A DNA stretch of 64,000 bases from an uncultured Phycisphaerae bacterium (GTDB lineage: Bacteria; Planctomycetota; Phycisphaerae; UBA1845; Fen-1342). The notes below the pieces were generated by a model. It was not told the DNA's origin. It searched no databases and saw only the letters and a program-made list of their open reading frames with translations. The stretch's first letter is position 1; every line of letters begins with the position of its first letter. Where the stretch lies: contig CALGJV010000009.1 of NCBI GenBank assembly GCA_937928595.1, forward strand, positions 62,001 through 126,000, read 5' to 3'. Of the stretch, positions 51,696 to 59,097 are shown one piece after another. Made by a program: the position numbers and the translations under genes.

Positions 51696-52715
51696 TCAGC
51701 CGTGGCCGCCCGGTGCCGCGCCGGCGCCCCCGCTCTCTGCGACCGCCCGCTCCGCCTTCCGCGGCTCGCGCTCCGTCGGCCGCACGATGTAGATGGGCCG
51801 CTGCTTGACCTCCTCGTACACCCGGCCGACGTACTCACCGAGGATCCACAGCACCAGCAGGTTCAGGCCGCCGAGGATCAGCACCGTCGCAAGAATGGAG
51901 CTCCAACCCCGCTCCACGACATCGGGAAAGAACAGCCGTGCCCCGACCACGTAGAGCAGGTACAGCGCCGCCGCCCCCGACACCACGCCGCCCACCAGCC
52001 CCGCCGCCCGCAGCGGCCACGACGAGAACGAGAAGATCGCGTCGCCCGCCAACCGCAGCATCGCCCGCCAGGAGTACTTCGACCGTCCCGCGTAGCGCGG
52101 CTCGGCGTCGTAGGGCACCTCGCTGTACGGGAAGCCGATCCACTGCACGAGCCCGCGGTTGAACCGGCAGCGCTCGCCGCACGCCAGGAACGCCGTCAGG
52201 GCCGCCCGCGAGAGCAGCCGGTAATCGGCCGCCCCGGGCGTCACGTGCAGCCGCGTCAGCGCCGACAGCAGCCGGTAGAAGCCGCGGGAGCTCGTGCGCT
52301 TGAGCAGGTTGTCGTCCGCCGGCTCCCGCCGAATCGCCTGCACGACGTCGTCGCCCGCCTGCCAGCGCTGCACCAGTCGCGGAATCAGCTCCGGCGGGTG
52401 CTGAAGGTCGCCGTCCAGCGTGATCACGGCCGCGCCGCGGGCGTACGCGAGCCCGGCCACCAGGGCCGCCTGGTGCCCGAAATTCCGCGAGAGCCGCAAC
52501 AGGCGAATGCGCGGATCCGCCGCGGCCAAGGCGGCGATGTGGTCGGCCGTGCCGTCGCGGCTGCCGTCGTCCACGTACAGGACTTCGTAGGCTCGCCCCA
52601 CCTGAGCCAGCACCGGCCGCAGGCGGGCCAGCAGCGGGTCGACGTTTTCCCGCTCGTTGAACACGGGGATGACGATGGAGAGCTCCGGACTGTCCGACGG
52701 CACGGCGCGCGACAT
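51696..52715 (-). CDS. GtrB/DPM1-like glycosyltransferase family 2 membrane protein
   Basis: 339 residues. The N-terminal GT-A domain has LSIVIPVFNERENVDPLL, VLYVDDGSRDGTADHI, LSRNFGHQAALVAGL and AVITLDGDLQHPPELI (DxD-like), which fit dolichol/undecaprenyl-phosphate sugar transferases. Near the C-terminus two transmembrane helices (AAGLVGGVVSGAAALYLLYVV, ILATVLILGGLNLLVLWIL) precede a cytoplasmic tail GEYVGRVYEEVKQRPIY. Such enzymes load a sugar onto undecaprenyl phosphate for decoration of LPS O-antigen, teichoic acid-like polymers or lipid A. The start at 52715 is set by TATGAT seven bases upstream; no ribosome-binding site. In-frame ATG 52727 would lie inside that box. Confidence 0.88.
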   Translation of the reverse strand: MSRAVPSDSPELSIVIPVFNERENVDPLLARLRPVLAQVGRAYEVLYVDDGSRDGTADHIAALAAADPRIRLLRLSRNFGHQAALVAGLAYARGAAVITLDGDLQHPPELIPRLVQRWQAGDDVVQAIRREPADDNLLKRTSSRGFYRLLSALTRLHVTPGAADYRLLSRAALTAFLACGERCRFNRGLVQWIGFPYSEVPYDAEPRYAGRSKYSWRAMLRLAGDAIFSFSSWPLRAAGLVGGVVSGAAALYLLYVVGARLFFPDVVERGWSSILATVLILGGLNLLVLWILGEYVGRVYEEVKQRPIYIVRPTEREPRKAERAVAESGGAGAAPGGHG

Positions 52716-52722
52716 GCCGGCG

Positions 52723-52728
52723 ATCATA
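52723..52728 (-). promoter_or_regulatory. -10-like hexamer of a leaderless promoter (GT2 gene)
   Basis: TATGAT on the minus strand, then seven bases (cgccggc), then the ATG at 52715. Confidence 0.5.
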
Positions 52729-52787
52729 CCCCCCGTGCGCCCGGCCGACAGGGCGGCGGAAAGTCGCAGTTTGTCGCGTCCAGCGCC

Positions 52788-52816
52788 TTGACGGGAGCCC
52801 TCCCCGTCCCGAGAAT
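52788..52816 (+). promoter_or_regulatory. Possible promoter of the first 52.9-kb microprotein gene
   Basis: TTGACG, exactly 17 bases, GAGAAT. The leader would be about 72 bases and contains the 16-bp element that is repeated before the second microprotein gene. Confidence 0.4.
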
Positions 52817-52848
52817 GCTGAGCGCTGGGTTTCGTCGGACCCGTCGGC

Positions 52849-52864
52849 GCGGCGGGGCGGAACC
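52849..52864 (+). repeat. Duplicated leader element, copy 1
   Basis: GCGGCGGGGCGGAACC, 30 bases before the ATG at 52895. It is matched at 15 of 16 positions by 53155-53170, which lies 32 bases before the second microprotein gene. The shared position and spacing support duplication of gene plus leader. Confidence 0.5.
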
Positions 52865-52894
52865 CCGAGTGGACGCAAACGTTGGGAGTCCAAA

Positions 52895-52978
52895 ATGTTC
52901 AGCGGATTGCTTCCGTGGCTGCTGATCGGCGGTCTCGCCCTGTTCCTGTTCTTCTTCCTGTTCGGGAACCGCGTGTAA
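52895..52978 (+). CDS. 27-residue single-span membrane microprotein (tandem copy 1)
   Basis: A 28-codon frame. The product starts MFSGLLPWLLIGGLALF, goes on with a Phe/Leu-rich stretch and ends FGNRV. It would form one transmembrane helix with a short, slightly basic tail. Translation is supported by GGGAG five bases before the ATG. It shares M-F, W8-L9, a Gly in the first third and an ALxLFxFL core with the second copy 224 bases downstream, and M-F plus W8-L9 with the microprotein at 22.1 kb. A terminator hairpin (53027-53066) follows. Function unknown. Neighbours are the divergent GT2 gene and, further on, metG. I infer a small membrane regulator or a stress-type peptide; nothing in sequence decides it. 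Confidence 0.68.
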   Translation: MFSGLLPWLLIGGLALFLFFFLFGNRV

Positions 52979-53026
52979 CATGGCACACGCCGTGCCGGTG
53001 GCCTGAATGGGCGACCGGAGGTACGG

Positions 53027-53069
53027 ACGCGTCGGTACGGCGCCTTGGGCGCCGCGTCCGACGCGTTTC
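53027..53069 (+). terminator. Two-part hairpin terminator between the microprotein genes
   Basis: Outer stem ACGCGTCGG / CCGACGCGT (9 bp) and inner stem CGGCGCC / GGCGCCG (7 bp) with loop TTG, separated by a small internal loop, then TTTCTGTTG. It lies 48 bases after the first microprotein stop and should end that message, so the second gene needs its own promoter or read-through. Confidence 0.65.
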
Positions 53070-53154
53070 TGTTGCGCTGCGCGGGGTGAGGCAAGCTTGA
53101 CGCCGGCGGCCGGCGACTCGACATCCCCCGCCGGTTCTTGTCATGCCCGCCACT

Positions 53155-53170
53155 GCGGCGGGGCGGAGCC
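53155..53170 (+). repeat. Duplicated leader element, copy 2
   Basis: GCGGCGGGGCGGAGCC, differing at one position from copy 1 at 52849-52864, and at almost the same distance from the next ATG. Confidence 0.5.
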
Positions 53171-53202
53171 GCGCGCCAACACACCCGTCTCAGGAGTCGC
53201 GC

Positions 53203-53286
53203 ATGTTCGGTGGCTGGTTCACGTGGCTGATCTTCGGTGCGATCGCCCTCCTCCTGTTCCTGTTCCTCAGCGGCGGTCTGGACTAG
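53203..53286 (+). CDS. 27-residue single-span membrane microprotein (tandem copy 2)
   Basis: A 28-codon frame with AGGAG six bases before the ATG, the most standard ribosome-binding site of the three microprotein genes. The product starts MFGGWFTWLIFGAIALL and ends SGGLD; the middle is a continuous hydrophobic helix. It has the same length as copy 1 and the shared pattern M-F-x-G-x-x-x-W-L-x-x-G-x-x-A-L. The C-terminus is acidic instead of basic, so the two copies may differ in topology or partner. TTGACG at 53097 could be a -35 element, but no good -10 follows. A GC-rich hairpin-like stretch follows the stop and metG begins 181 bases later. Confidence 0.68.
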   Translation: MFGGWFTWLIFGAIALLLFLFLSGGLD

Positions 53287-53408
53287 CCAAGCCATGCTGC
53301 GCCGGCCGACGCGCCGGGCGGCGCACACACCGAGCGCGTCGATCCAGCGCCCCCCGGGCATCGTGGTCGACGCGTCTCGCGTTGTACGCCGCCCGGTGCG
53401 CGGGTGCG

Positions 53409-53437
53409 TTGCGACCGCACGGTGACGCCCGTAGGAT
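53409..53437 (+). promoter_or_regulatory. Promoter of metG
   Basis: TTGCGA, 17 bases, TAGGAT. The leader would be about 24 bases and includes GGAG ahead of the ATG at 53468. Confidence 0.55.
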
Positions 53438-53467
53438 GCCGCCCGCGACGCTCCGGAGTCTGCCGCG

Positions 53468-55153
53468 ATGGCCCAGCGCACCCTGGTCACGGCTGCCCTG
53501 CCCTACTCGAACAACCGGCTCCACGTCGGCCACGTCGCCGGCGCGTACCTGCCGGCCGACACGTACGTCCGCTACCTGCGGGCCTGCGGCCGCGAGGCGG
53601 CGTTCATCTGCGGCAGCGACGACAACGGCGTGGCGATCGAGATCTCGGCCCTCCAGGAGCAGAGCACGCCCGCGCAGATCGCCGGGCACTACCACGACTG
53701 CCAGGCGCGCGACTTCGCCGGGCTGCGCATCGAGTTCGACGTCTACGGCGGCACGCACCACCCGGACTACGTTGAGCTGCACGAGCGTTTCAGCCAGGAC
53801 TTCTTCCGCCGCATCCACGCCGGAGGCTACTTCACCAAGCGGCGGACGCGGCAGCTCTACGACCCCCAGGCCGGGCGCTTCCTCCCGGACCGCTTCGTCC
53901 GCGGCGTCTGCCACCACTGCGGCTTCGAACGGGCCAGCGGCGACCAGTGCGACCAGTGCACGCAGATGATCGACCCGCTGCTCCTGAAGAACCCCGTCAG
54001 CGCCATCACCGGCCGGCCGGCCGAGGTCCGCGAGACGACGCACTGGTACCTCCGCCTCGGCGCGTTCGAGGAGCCGCTGCGGGCCTGGCTCGAGAGCAAG
54101 CAGGGTCAGTGGCGGCCCACCGTGCTCAACTTCGCGCTGGGGCAGATCAAGCAGGGGCTGCCCGAGCGCTCCATGACCCGCGACATCACGTGGGGCGTGC
54201 CGGTGCCGCTGGACGACCCCGACGCGGCCGGCAAGGTCCTCTACGTGTGGTTCGACGCCCCCATCGGCTACCTCTCGTTCACGGCCGCCTGGTGCGCGCA
54301 GCAGGGCCGCGGCACGGACGCGTACCGGGCGTGGTGGAGCGATCCGGCGACGGCCATCGTGCACTTCATCGGCGAGGACAACACCGTCTTTCACGCGCTG
54401 ACCTGGCCGGCGATGCTCATGGCCGAGCAGCAGTACCAGCTCCCGACGCAGGTCGTGGCGAACAACTTCATGAACCTCCGGCTGGGCGGCGAGATCCGGA
54501 AGATCAGCAAGAGCTCGACGCCCGCGGATGCGCCCGTCTGGGTGGAGGAGTACCTCAAGCGCGGTCTCGACCCCGACGCGCTGCGGTATTACCTGACGAC
54601 GCAGGCCCCCGAGGCCGCCCGCACCACCTTCGACCCCGAGGAATTCATCGCCCGGAACAACGGCGAGCTCGTCGCCGCCCTCGGCAACTTCGTCAACCGG
54701 TCGCTGACGTTCGCAGCGCGCTATTTCGACGGCCGCAAGCCCGACGCCGCCGCGGCCACCGAGGCCGATCGCGCGCTGCTGGCCCGCGGTACCGCGGCGC
54801 TGGCCGCCGCCGGCCGCTGCCTGGACGAGTTCCGGTTCCGGGCGGGCCTCGAGGAGGTCATGGGGTTCGCCCGGGCGTGCAACGAGTACTTCAGCGCGCG
54901 GGCGCCGTGGGCATCCCGCAAGGACAACCCGGCCGACTGCGCCGCCGCCATCGCGACGTGCGTGGAGGCTTGCCGGCTGCTGGCCATCGGCATGGGCCCG
55001 TATCTGCCCGGCGCAGCCCGCCGTCTGGCGAACATGCTGGGCGCGGACGAGCGACTGCTCCGCTGGCAGGTGCCCGAGCCGCTGCCCGTCGGCCACCGCC
55101 TCGGTCCGCCCGCGATCCTCTTCGCCAAGCTCGAACCCGGTGCCCTGGGGTGA
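53468..55153 (+). CDS. metG: Methionine--tRNA ligase
   Basis: 561 residues, class I synthetase for tRNA-Met. LVTAALPYSNNRLHVGHVAGAYLPADTYVRY has the HIGH motif as HVGH near residue 18-21, and RKISKSSTPAD is the KMSKS loop. A zinc knuckle in the connective-peptide domain reads CHHCGFERASGDQCDQC (two CxxC), as in the E. coli-type enzyme. The helical anticodon domain follows (ALGNFVNRSLTFAARYFDG). The C-terminal tRNA-binding OB domain found in longer enzymes is missing. GGAG lies before the start. A lipoprotein gene follows five bases after the stop, so they are one transcript. Confidence 0.95.
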   Translation: MAQRTLVTAALPYSNNRLHVGHVAGAYLPADTYVRYLRACGREAAFICGSDDNGVAIEISALQEQSTPAQIAGHYHDCQARDFAGLRIEFDVYGGTHHPDYVELHERFSQDFFRRIHAGGYFTKRRTRQLYDPQAGRFLPDRFVRGVCHHCGFERASGDQCDQCTQMIDPLLLKNPVSAITGRPAEVRETTHWYLRLGAFEEPLRAWLESKQGQWRPTVLNFALGQIKQGLPERSMTRDITWGVPVPLDDPDAAGKVLYVWFDAPIGYLSFTAAWCAQQGRGTDAYRAWWSDPATAIVHFIGEDNTVFHALTWPAMLMAEQQYQLPTQVVANNFMNLRLGGEIRKISKSSTPADAPVWVEEYLKRGLDPDALRYYLTTQAPEAARTTFDPEEFIARNNGELVAALGNFVNRSLTFAARYFDGRKPDAAAATEADRALLARGTAALAAAGRCLDEFRFRAGLEEVMGFARACNEYFSARAPWASRKDNPADCAAAIATCVEACRLLAIGMGPYLPGAARRLANMLGADERLLRWQVPEPLPVGHRLGPPAILFAKLEPGALG

Positions 55154-55157
55154 AGCG

Positions 55158-55751
55158 ATGGTCGGTCGACCCACGGCCCGGATGCGGGCCATCCTGATTC
55201 TGGTGAGCGCCGGCCTGTCGGGGTTGTCCGCCTGTCAGCGCACGGGGTCCGACGGCCCGCCCGCGCGGGCCCCGGAAATCGCGCTGGACACGCCGGAAGC
55301 CGCGACGCGGTCGCTTCTGGCGCTGCTCGAGGCCCAGTGCCGCGCCGGCGCTCGTCGCGATCGCGCCGCCGTCGACCGTGCCCGCGAACAGATCGCCTGG
55401 CACATCGCCGCCCGCGACGCGATCGTCAAGAGCAAGCTCTCGGAGGCCCAGATCCGCAAGCTGCTCCACGCGCTCGCCGGCAACTGGGCCGCGATGGTCC
55501 TGTACTACGTCGACGGCATCGGCCGCGACGCGCTCGCCCGCCTTCCCGGACAGGATCCGACCACGGCCGCCGTCGTGGTCCCGTTGCAGGGTCCGGGCGA
55601 TACCGCCCGCCTCGTCGTGACCTGCGTGCGGAGCGACGACCACGAATGGCGCGTCCAGTCGCTGCGCTTCGCTCCGCCGCTCGCGACGACGCCCGCCACC
55701 GCCCCGGCCCGCGCAGTCACGGCGACGGCGTCCGCCCCGGCGCCGGGCTGA
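55158..55751 (+). CDS. Putative lipoprotein of unknown function
   Basis: 197 residues from ATG 55158, just after metG; a GTG at 55140 is in frame but overlaps metG. The signal peptide (ILILVSAGLSGLSAC) ends in an SGLSAC lipobox. The mature part begins TPEAATRSLLALLEAQCRAGARRD, a helical stretch, followed by EAQIRKLLHALAGNWAAMVLYYVDG and a strand-rich AAVVVPLQGPGDTARLVVTCVRS, with an Ala/Pro/Thr-rich tail. This pattern (a helical 'TPE.A...LL.A....D' start) is common in planctomycete lipoproteins of unknown function. It sits between metG and hutI on the same strand, with a gap of only 20 bases to hutI. Confidence 0.7.
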   Translation: MVGRPTARMRAILILVSAGLSGLSACQRTGSDGPPARAPEIALDTPEAATRSLLALLEAQCRAGARRDRAAVDRAREQIAWHIAARDAIVKSKLSEAQIRKLLHALAGNWAAMVLYYVDGIGRDALARLPGQDPTTAAVVVPLQGPGDTARLVVTCVRSDDHEWRVQSLRFAPPLATTPATAPARAVTATASAPAPG

Positions 55752-55771
55752 ACGCGTGTGGGGAGCCGCGG

Positions 55772-57043
55772 ATGTCCCGCCACGCCGCCCGCGATAACTC
55801 GTTGCTGATTCGGGACATCGGTACCCTGGCCGCGGTGCCGCCGGGCCCGCTGACCGGCGAGCGCATGCAAACGTGGCCGCTGCTACACGACGCCGCGCTG
55901 CTCGTGCGGGACGGGCGGATCGCCTGGTTCGGGCCGGCCCACAAGACGCCGCCGGACGAGGGCATCGCGACGCTCTCGGCCGCCGGCGGCACCGTGATCC
56001 CGGGCCTGATCGACCCGCACACGCACATTCCGTTCGTCGGCGATCGCAGCGCCGAGTTCATCCGCCGCGTCGCGGGCGAAACCTATCTCCAGATCCTCGA
56101 GGCCGGCGGCGGCATTCGCGTGACGATGCAGGCCGTGCGCGCCGCGAGCGTCGACGACCTCGTCGCCGCCAACCTCCCGCGCCTGCGCCGGATGCTGGCC
56201 GGCGGGGTCGTGCGCGTCGAGTGCAAGAGCGGCTACGGCCTCGCTCCCGAACCGGAGCTGCGGCAGCTCGAGGCCGTGCGGGAACTCGCCCGCCGCCAGC
56301 CGGTCCGGCTCCACGCGACGTACCTGGCGGCCCACGCGGTCCCGCCGGAGTTCGACGGCCGCCCCGACGCGTACCTGGACCTCGTGGCCGATCCGGCCCT
56401 GCTGGCCGACATCGCGCGCCGCGGACTGGCCGAGTTCTGCGACGTGTTCTGCGACCGCGGCGCGTTCACGGTCGCCCAGGCCCGCCGCGTGCTGGAGCGG
56501 GCCCGCGCCGCCGGTCTGCGGCCGCGGCTGCACGCCGATGAGCTCGCCCGGATCGGCGCAACGCAACTCGCCGGCGAGCTGGCCGCCCTGTCCGCCGACC
56601 ATCTCGAGCACATCGACGACGCGGGCATCGCCGCGCTGCGGGCCGCCGGCACAGTGGCCGTCGTGCTGCCCGGCACGTCGTTCTTCCTCGGGATCCCCCA
56701 CGCGGATGCGCGGCGGCTGATCGCCGCCGGGCTGCCGGTCGCGCTGGCGACCGACTACAATCCCGGCTCGTGCATGATCGAGTCGCTGGCCTGGATCATG
56801 AGCATCGCCGTGTGCCAGCTCCGGCTGCAACCGGCCGAGGTGCTCGCGGCCTGTACCGCCAACGCCGCGGCCGCGCTCGGCGTGCAGTCGCGCGCCGGGG
56901 CGCTGGCCGTCGGGTACGACGCCGACCTCGTGCTGCTCGACGTGCCGACGCTCGACGCCTGGCTCTACGAGCCCGGGCGGCCGCACGTGCGCGCCGTGCT
57001 GGTCGGCGGACGCACCGTGTGGGAGATGCGTCCTGACGATTGA
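55772..57043 (+). CDS. hutI: Imidazolonepropionase
   Basis: 423 residues, slightly above the usual 400-410. HutI opens the imidazolone ring to N-formimidoyl-glutamate in histidine degradation. GGTVIPGLIDPHTHIPFVGDR holds the metal HxH; FIRRVAGETYLQILEAGGGI, VECKSGYGL, RLHADELARIGATQLAGEL (metal His) and LATDYNPGSCMIESL (metal Asp) follow the family order. GGGGAG lies eight bases before the ATG. No other histidine-degradation gene is visible within the window; hutH, hutU and the next enzymes would have to lie elsewhere. It converges on the zinc-ribbon gene. Confidence 0.93.
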   Translation: MSRHAARDNSLLIRDIGTLAAVPPGPLTGERMQTWPLLHDAALLVRDGRIAWFGPAHKTPPDEGIATLSAAGGTVIPGLIDPHTHIPFVGDRSAEFIRRVAGETYLQILEAGGGIRVTMQAVRAASVDDLVAANLPRLRRMLAGGVVRVECKSGYGLAPEPELRQLEAVRELARRQPVRLHATYLAAHAVPPEFDGRPDAYLDLVADPALLADIARRGLAEFCDVFCDRGAFTVAQARRVLERARAAGLRPRLHADELARIGATQLAGELAALSADHLEHIDDAGIAALRAAGTVAVVLPGTSFFLGIPHADARRLIAAGLPVALATDYNPGSCMIESLAWIMSIAVCQLRLQPAEVLAACTANAAAALGVQSRAGALAVGYDADLVLLDVPTLDAWLYEPGRPHVRAVLVGGRTVWEMRPDD

Positions 57044-57134
57044 CGGAGCGTCCGCGGGCGGACGGAGGCGGCACGGAGTCCCCCGGGCGCGCGAACCACG
57101 AACAACGACCGTCGCGGCGGGTCGCCCGCCGGGC

Positions 57135-57644
57135 CTACCCCTCCCGTAACTGCTTGAAGTAAGCGATCAGAACCGGGCGGGGGATCTTGGCCAGCCTGGG
57201 CGGGAGCAGCTCGTCCATCGTCAGTCGCTGCATGACCTCTTCCGCGCGGGCCCGCTCCGCCCGGATGTCCGCCGCAAGCGCCTCGGCCTCGTCCAGCTTG
57301 CCCGCGGCCATGGCGAGCGCGTACTCGGTCACCAGGTGCTCCATGTCGCTGGGCAGGCGGACATCGCCCTTCGGCTCGGGCAGCGGCGCGCGGGCCACCT
57401 CCGGCGGTACATCCTTCTCGCGGCGCAGGGTGCGGGCCAGGTCCCGGCTCTCCTCGAGCAGTCGCTGCCGCTCGCGCTCGTCGTTCTCGTCCACCGGTGC
57501 CAGCCGCAGCGGCTCGAGGTCCTTGCGGGGCGTGGGGATGTACACGCTCTGGTGGCAGTGCGGGCACTTGCCGCGCCTGCCCGCGTGCTCCTCCCCCGCC
57601 CGCACGAGCTTGCCGCACTGGCTGCAATGGAACTCGATCGCCAT
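57135..57644 (-). CDS. Small zinc-ribbon protein of unknown function
   Basis: 169 residues. The N-terminus has two CxxC knuckles (C7-x2-C10, C27-x2-C30) in HCSQCGKLVRAGEEHAGRRG and CPHCHQSVYIP, a zinc ribbon common at the start of planctomycete proteins. The rest is helical and charged (ERERQRLLEESRDLARTLRRE, AAGKLDEAEALAADIRAERARAEEV), likely a coiled coil, ending LLPPRLAKIPRPVLIAYFKQL. No catalytic motif. GGAGG lies before the ATG and TACAAT at 57672-57677 may be its -10 box, giving a short normal leader. It lies just downstream of der on the same strand; a ribosome- or RNA-related role is possible but unproven. Confidence 0.78.
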   Translation of the reverse strand: MAIEFHCSQCGKLVRAGEEHAGRRGKCPHCHQSVYIPTPRKDLEPLRLAPVDENDERERQRLLEESRDLARTLRREKDVPPEVARAPLPEPKGDVRLPSDMEHLVTEYALAMAAGKLDEAEALAADIRAERARAEEVMQRLTMDELLPPRLAKIPRPVLIAYFKQLREG

Positions 57645-57708
57645 TCGGGCACCTCCTCGCCGCTCGCCGGCATTGTATCGCGCCGCCGTGCGGCCGGGCA
57701 GCCGGGCG

Positions 57709-59043
57709 TCAGTCGGCTCCGCCCGGGGGCGTGCGGCCGCTGCGCGGGCGGAACCACAGCCGCAGCGGGACCTCGCGCAGCGGCGTGAACTCGCGCAACC
57801 GGTTCTCCATGAAGCGGCGGTACTCGTCGCGCACCAGCCCGGGGTCGTTGCAGAATGTCACGATCGTCGGCGGCGCCGTGGCCACCTGCGTCGCGTAATA
57901 CAGCTTCACCGGCCGCGTCCCACGCTTCGCGCTCGGCCCGCGGAGCTGAAGAATCCGCTGGAGCGCCTCGTTGAGCCGGGCCGTCGGCAGCCGCGTGTGC
58001 GCCTGCTTGTGCAGGCTCAACGCCACGTCGACCGCCGCATCCACGTTCTTGCCGGTCTTGGCCGTGATGAACGTGATCGGCGCATAGCTCAGCTGCGGGA
58101 GAACCCGGCCCAGGTACTCGCCGAAGTCGGACGCCGCGGCCAGGTCCTTCGCCAGATCCCACTTGTTGATCGTCAGGACGACCGGCTTGTACTCCGCCAG
58201 CACCGCCTCGGCCAGCTTCAGGTCCACCTCCGCGATCGGCACCAGCGCATCGATCAGCAGCATGACCACGTCCGCCCGCCGGATCGAGCGCAGCGCCCGC
58301 GTGTACGAATAGAAGTCGATGTCGTCCATGCTCGACTTCTTCCGCACGCCGGCCGTGTCGATCGCGATGAACTGGCGGCCGTCGCGCTCGAAGCGGACGT
58401 CGACGGCGTCGCGCGTCGTGCCGGGGACCTCGCTGACGATCATGCGCGGCTCGCCGGCCAGCGCGTTGACGAGCGTGCTCTTGCCGGCGTTGCGCTTGCC
58501 GACGATCGCGAGCTTCATGACCGGCGGCTCCGGCGCCGGCCCGCCCGGCCCCAGCACGGTCCGGATGCGGGCGTGCAACGCCTCGCGCCCCCGCCCGTGC
58601 AGGGCCGACACGCACAGCGGCTCGCCGTACCCCAGCCGCACGAACTCCGCCGCTTCGCTCTCGTGCTTCGGATCGTCCACCTTGTTCGCGACCAGCACGA
58701 CCGGCCGGTCCAGCCGCCGCAGCAGGTCGGCGACGCGCTGGTCGAGTGCGGCGATGCCCGCCGTTACGTCCACCACGAACAGCACCAGGCTGGCGCGGTC
58801 GATCGCGTAACGGATCTGTCTTTCGACGTGCTCCTCGAGATGGTCCGCGTCCACCACGCCGACGCCCCCCGTGTCCACCAGCTCGAAGTAGCCCCCCTCC
58901 GATTCCACGACCGTCGCCACCCGGTCGCGCGTGATCCCCGCCCGCGGGTCCACGATGCTGATCCGCTCGCCCGCCAGCATGTTCAGCAGCGAGCTCTTGC
59001 CCACGTTGGGCCGCCCCACGATCACCACGACCGGCAGCGCCAT
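57709..59043 (-). CDS. der: Ribosome biogenesis GTPase Der (EngA)
   Basis: 444 residues. Two tandem G domains: VVIVGRPNVGKSSLLNMLAG (G1), DTGGVG (G3), VANKVDDPKHE (G4); then LAIVGKRNAGKSTLVNALAG, DTAGVRKKSSMDDIDFYSYTRAL, TINKWDLAKD. A KH-like domain closes the protein (RLNEALQRILQLRGPSAKRGTRPVKLYYATQV). Der is needed for 50S ribosome maturation. The second G1 reads GKRNAGKS where GxPNVGKS is usual. No ribosome-binding site; a TATCAT box ends six bases before the ATG, so the essential gene is likely read from a leaderless message. The zinc-ribbon gene follows on the same strand. Confidence 0.95.
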   Translation of the reverse strand: MALPVVVIVGRPNVGKSSLLNMLAGERISIVDPRAGITRDRVATVVESEGGYFELVDTGGVGVVDADHLEEHVERQIRYAIDRASLVLFVVDVTAGIAALDQRVADLLRRLDRPVVLVANKVDDPKHESEAAEFVRLGYGEPLCVSALHGRGREALHARIRTVLGPGGPAPEPPVMKLAIVGKRNAGKSTLVNALAGEPRMIVSEVPGTTRDAVDVRFERDGRQFIAIDTAGVRKKSSMDDIDFYSYTRALRSIRRADVVMLLIDALVPIAEVDLKLAEAVLAEYKPVVLTINKWDLAKDLAAASDFGEYLGRVLPQLSYAPITFITAKTGKNVDAAVDVALSLHKQAHTRLPTARLNEALQRILQLRGPSAKRGTRPVKLYYATQVATAPPTIVTFCNDPGLVRDEYRRFMENRLREFTPLREVPLRLWFRPRSGRTPPGGAD

Positions 59044-59049
59044 GCCGCG

Positions 59050-59055
59050 ATGATA
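59050..59055 (-). promoter_or_regulatory. -10-like hexamer of a leaderless promoter (der)
   Basis: TATCAT on the minus strand, six bases (cgcggc), then the ATG at 59043. Confidence 0.5.
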
Positions 59056-59097
59056 CGCCCCCCCGGGCCTGGCCGCACCCCGCTCCCCCCGGACCGG

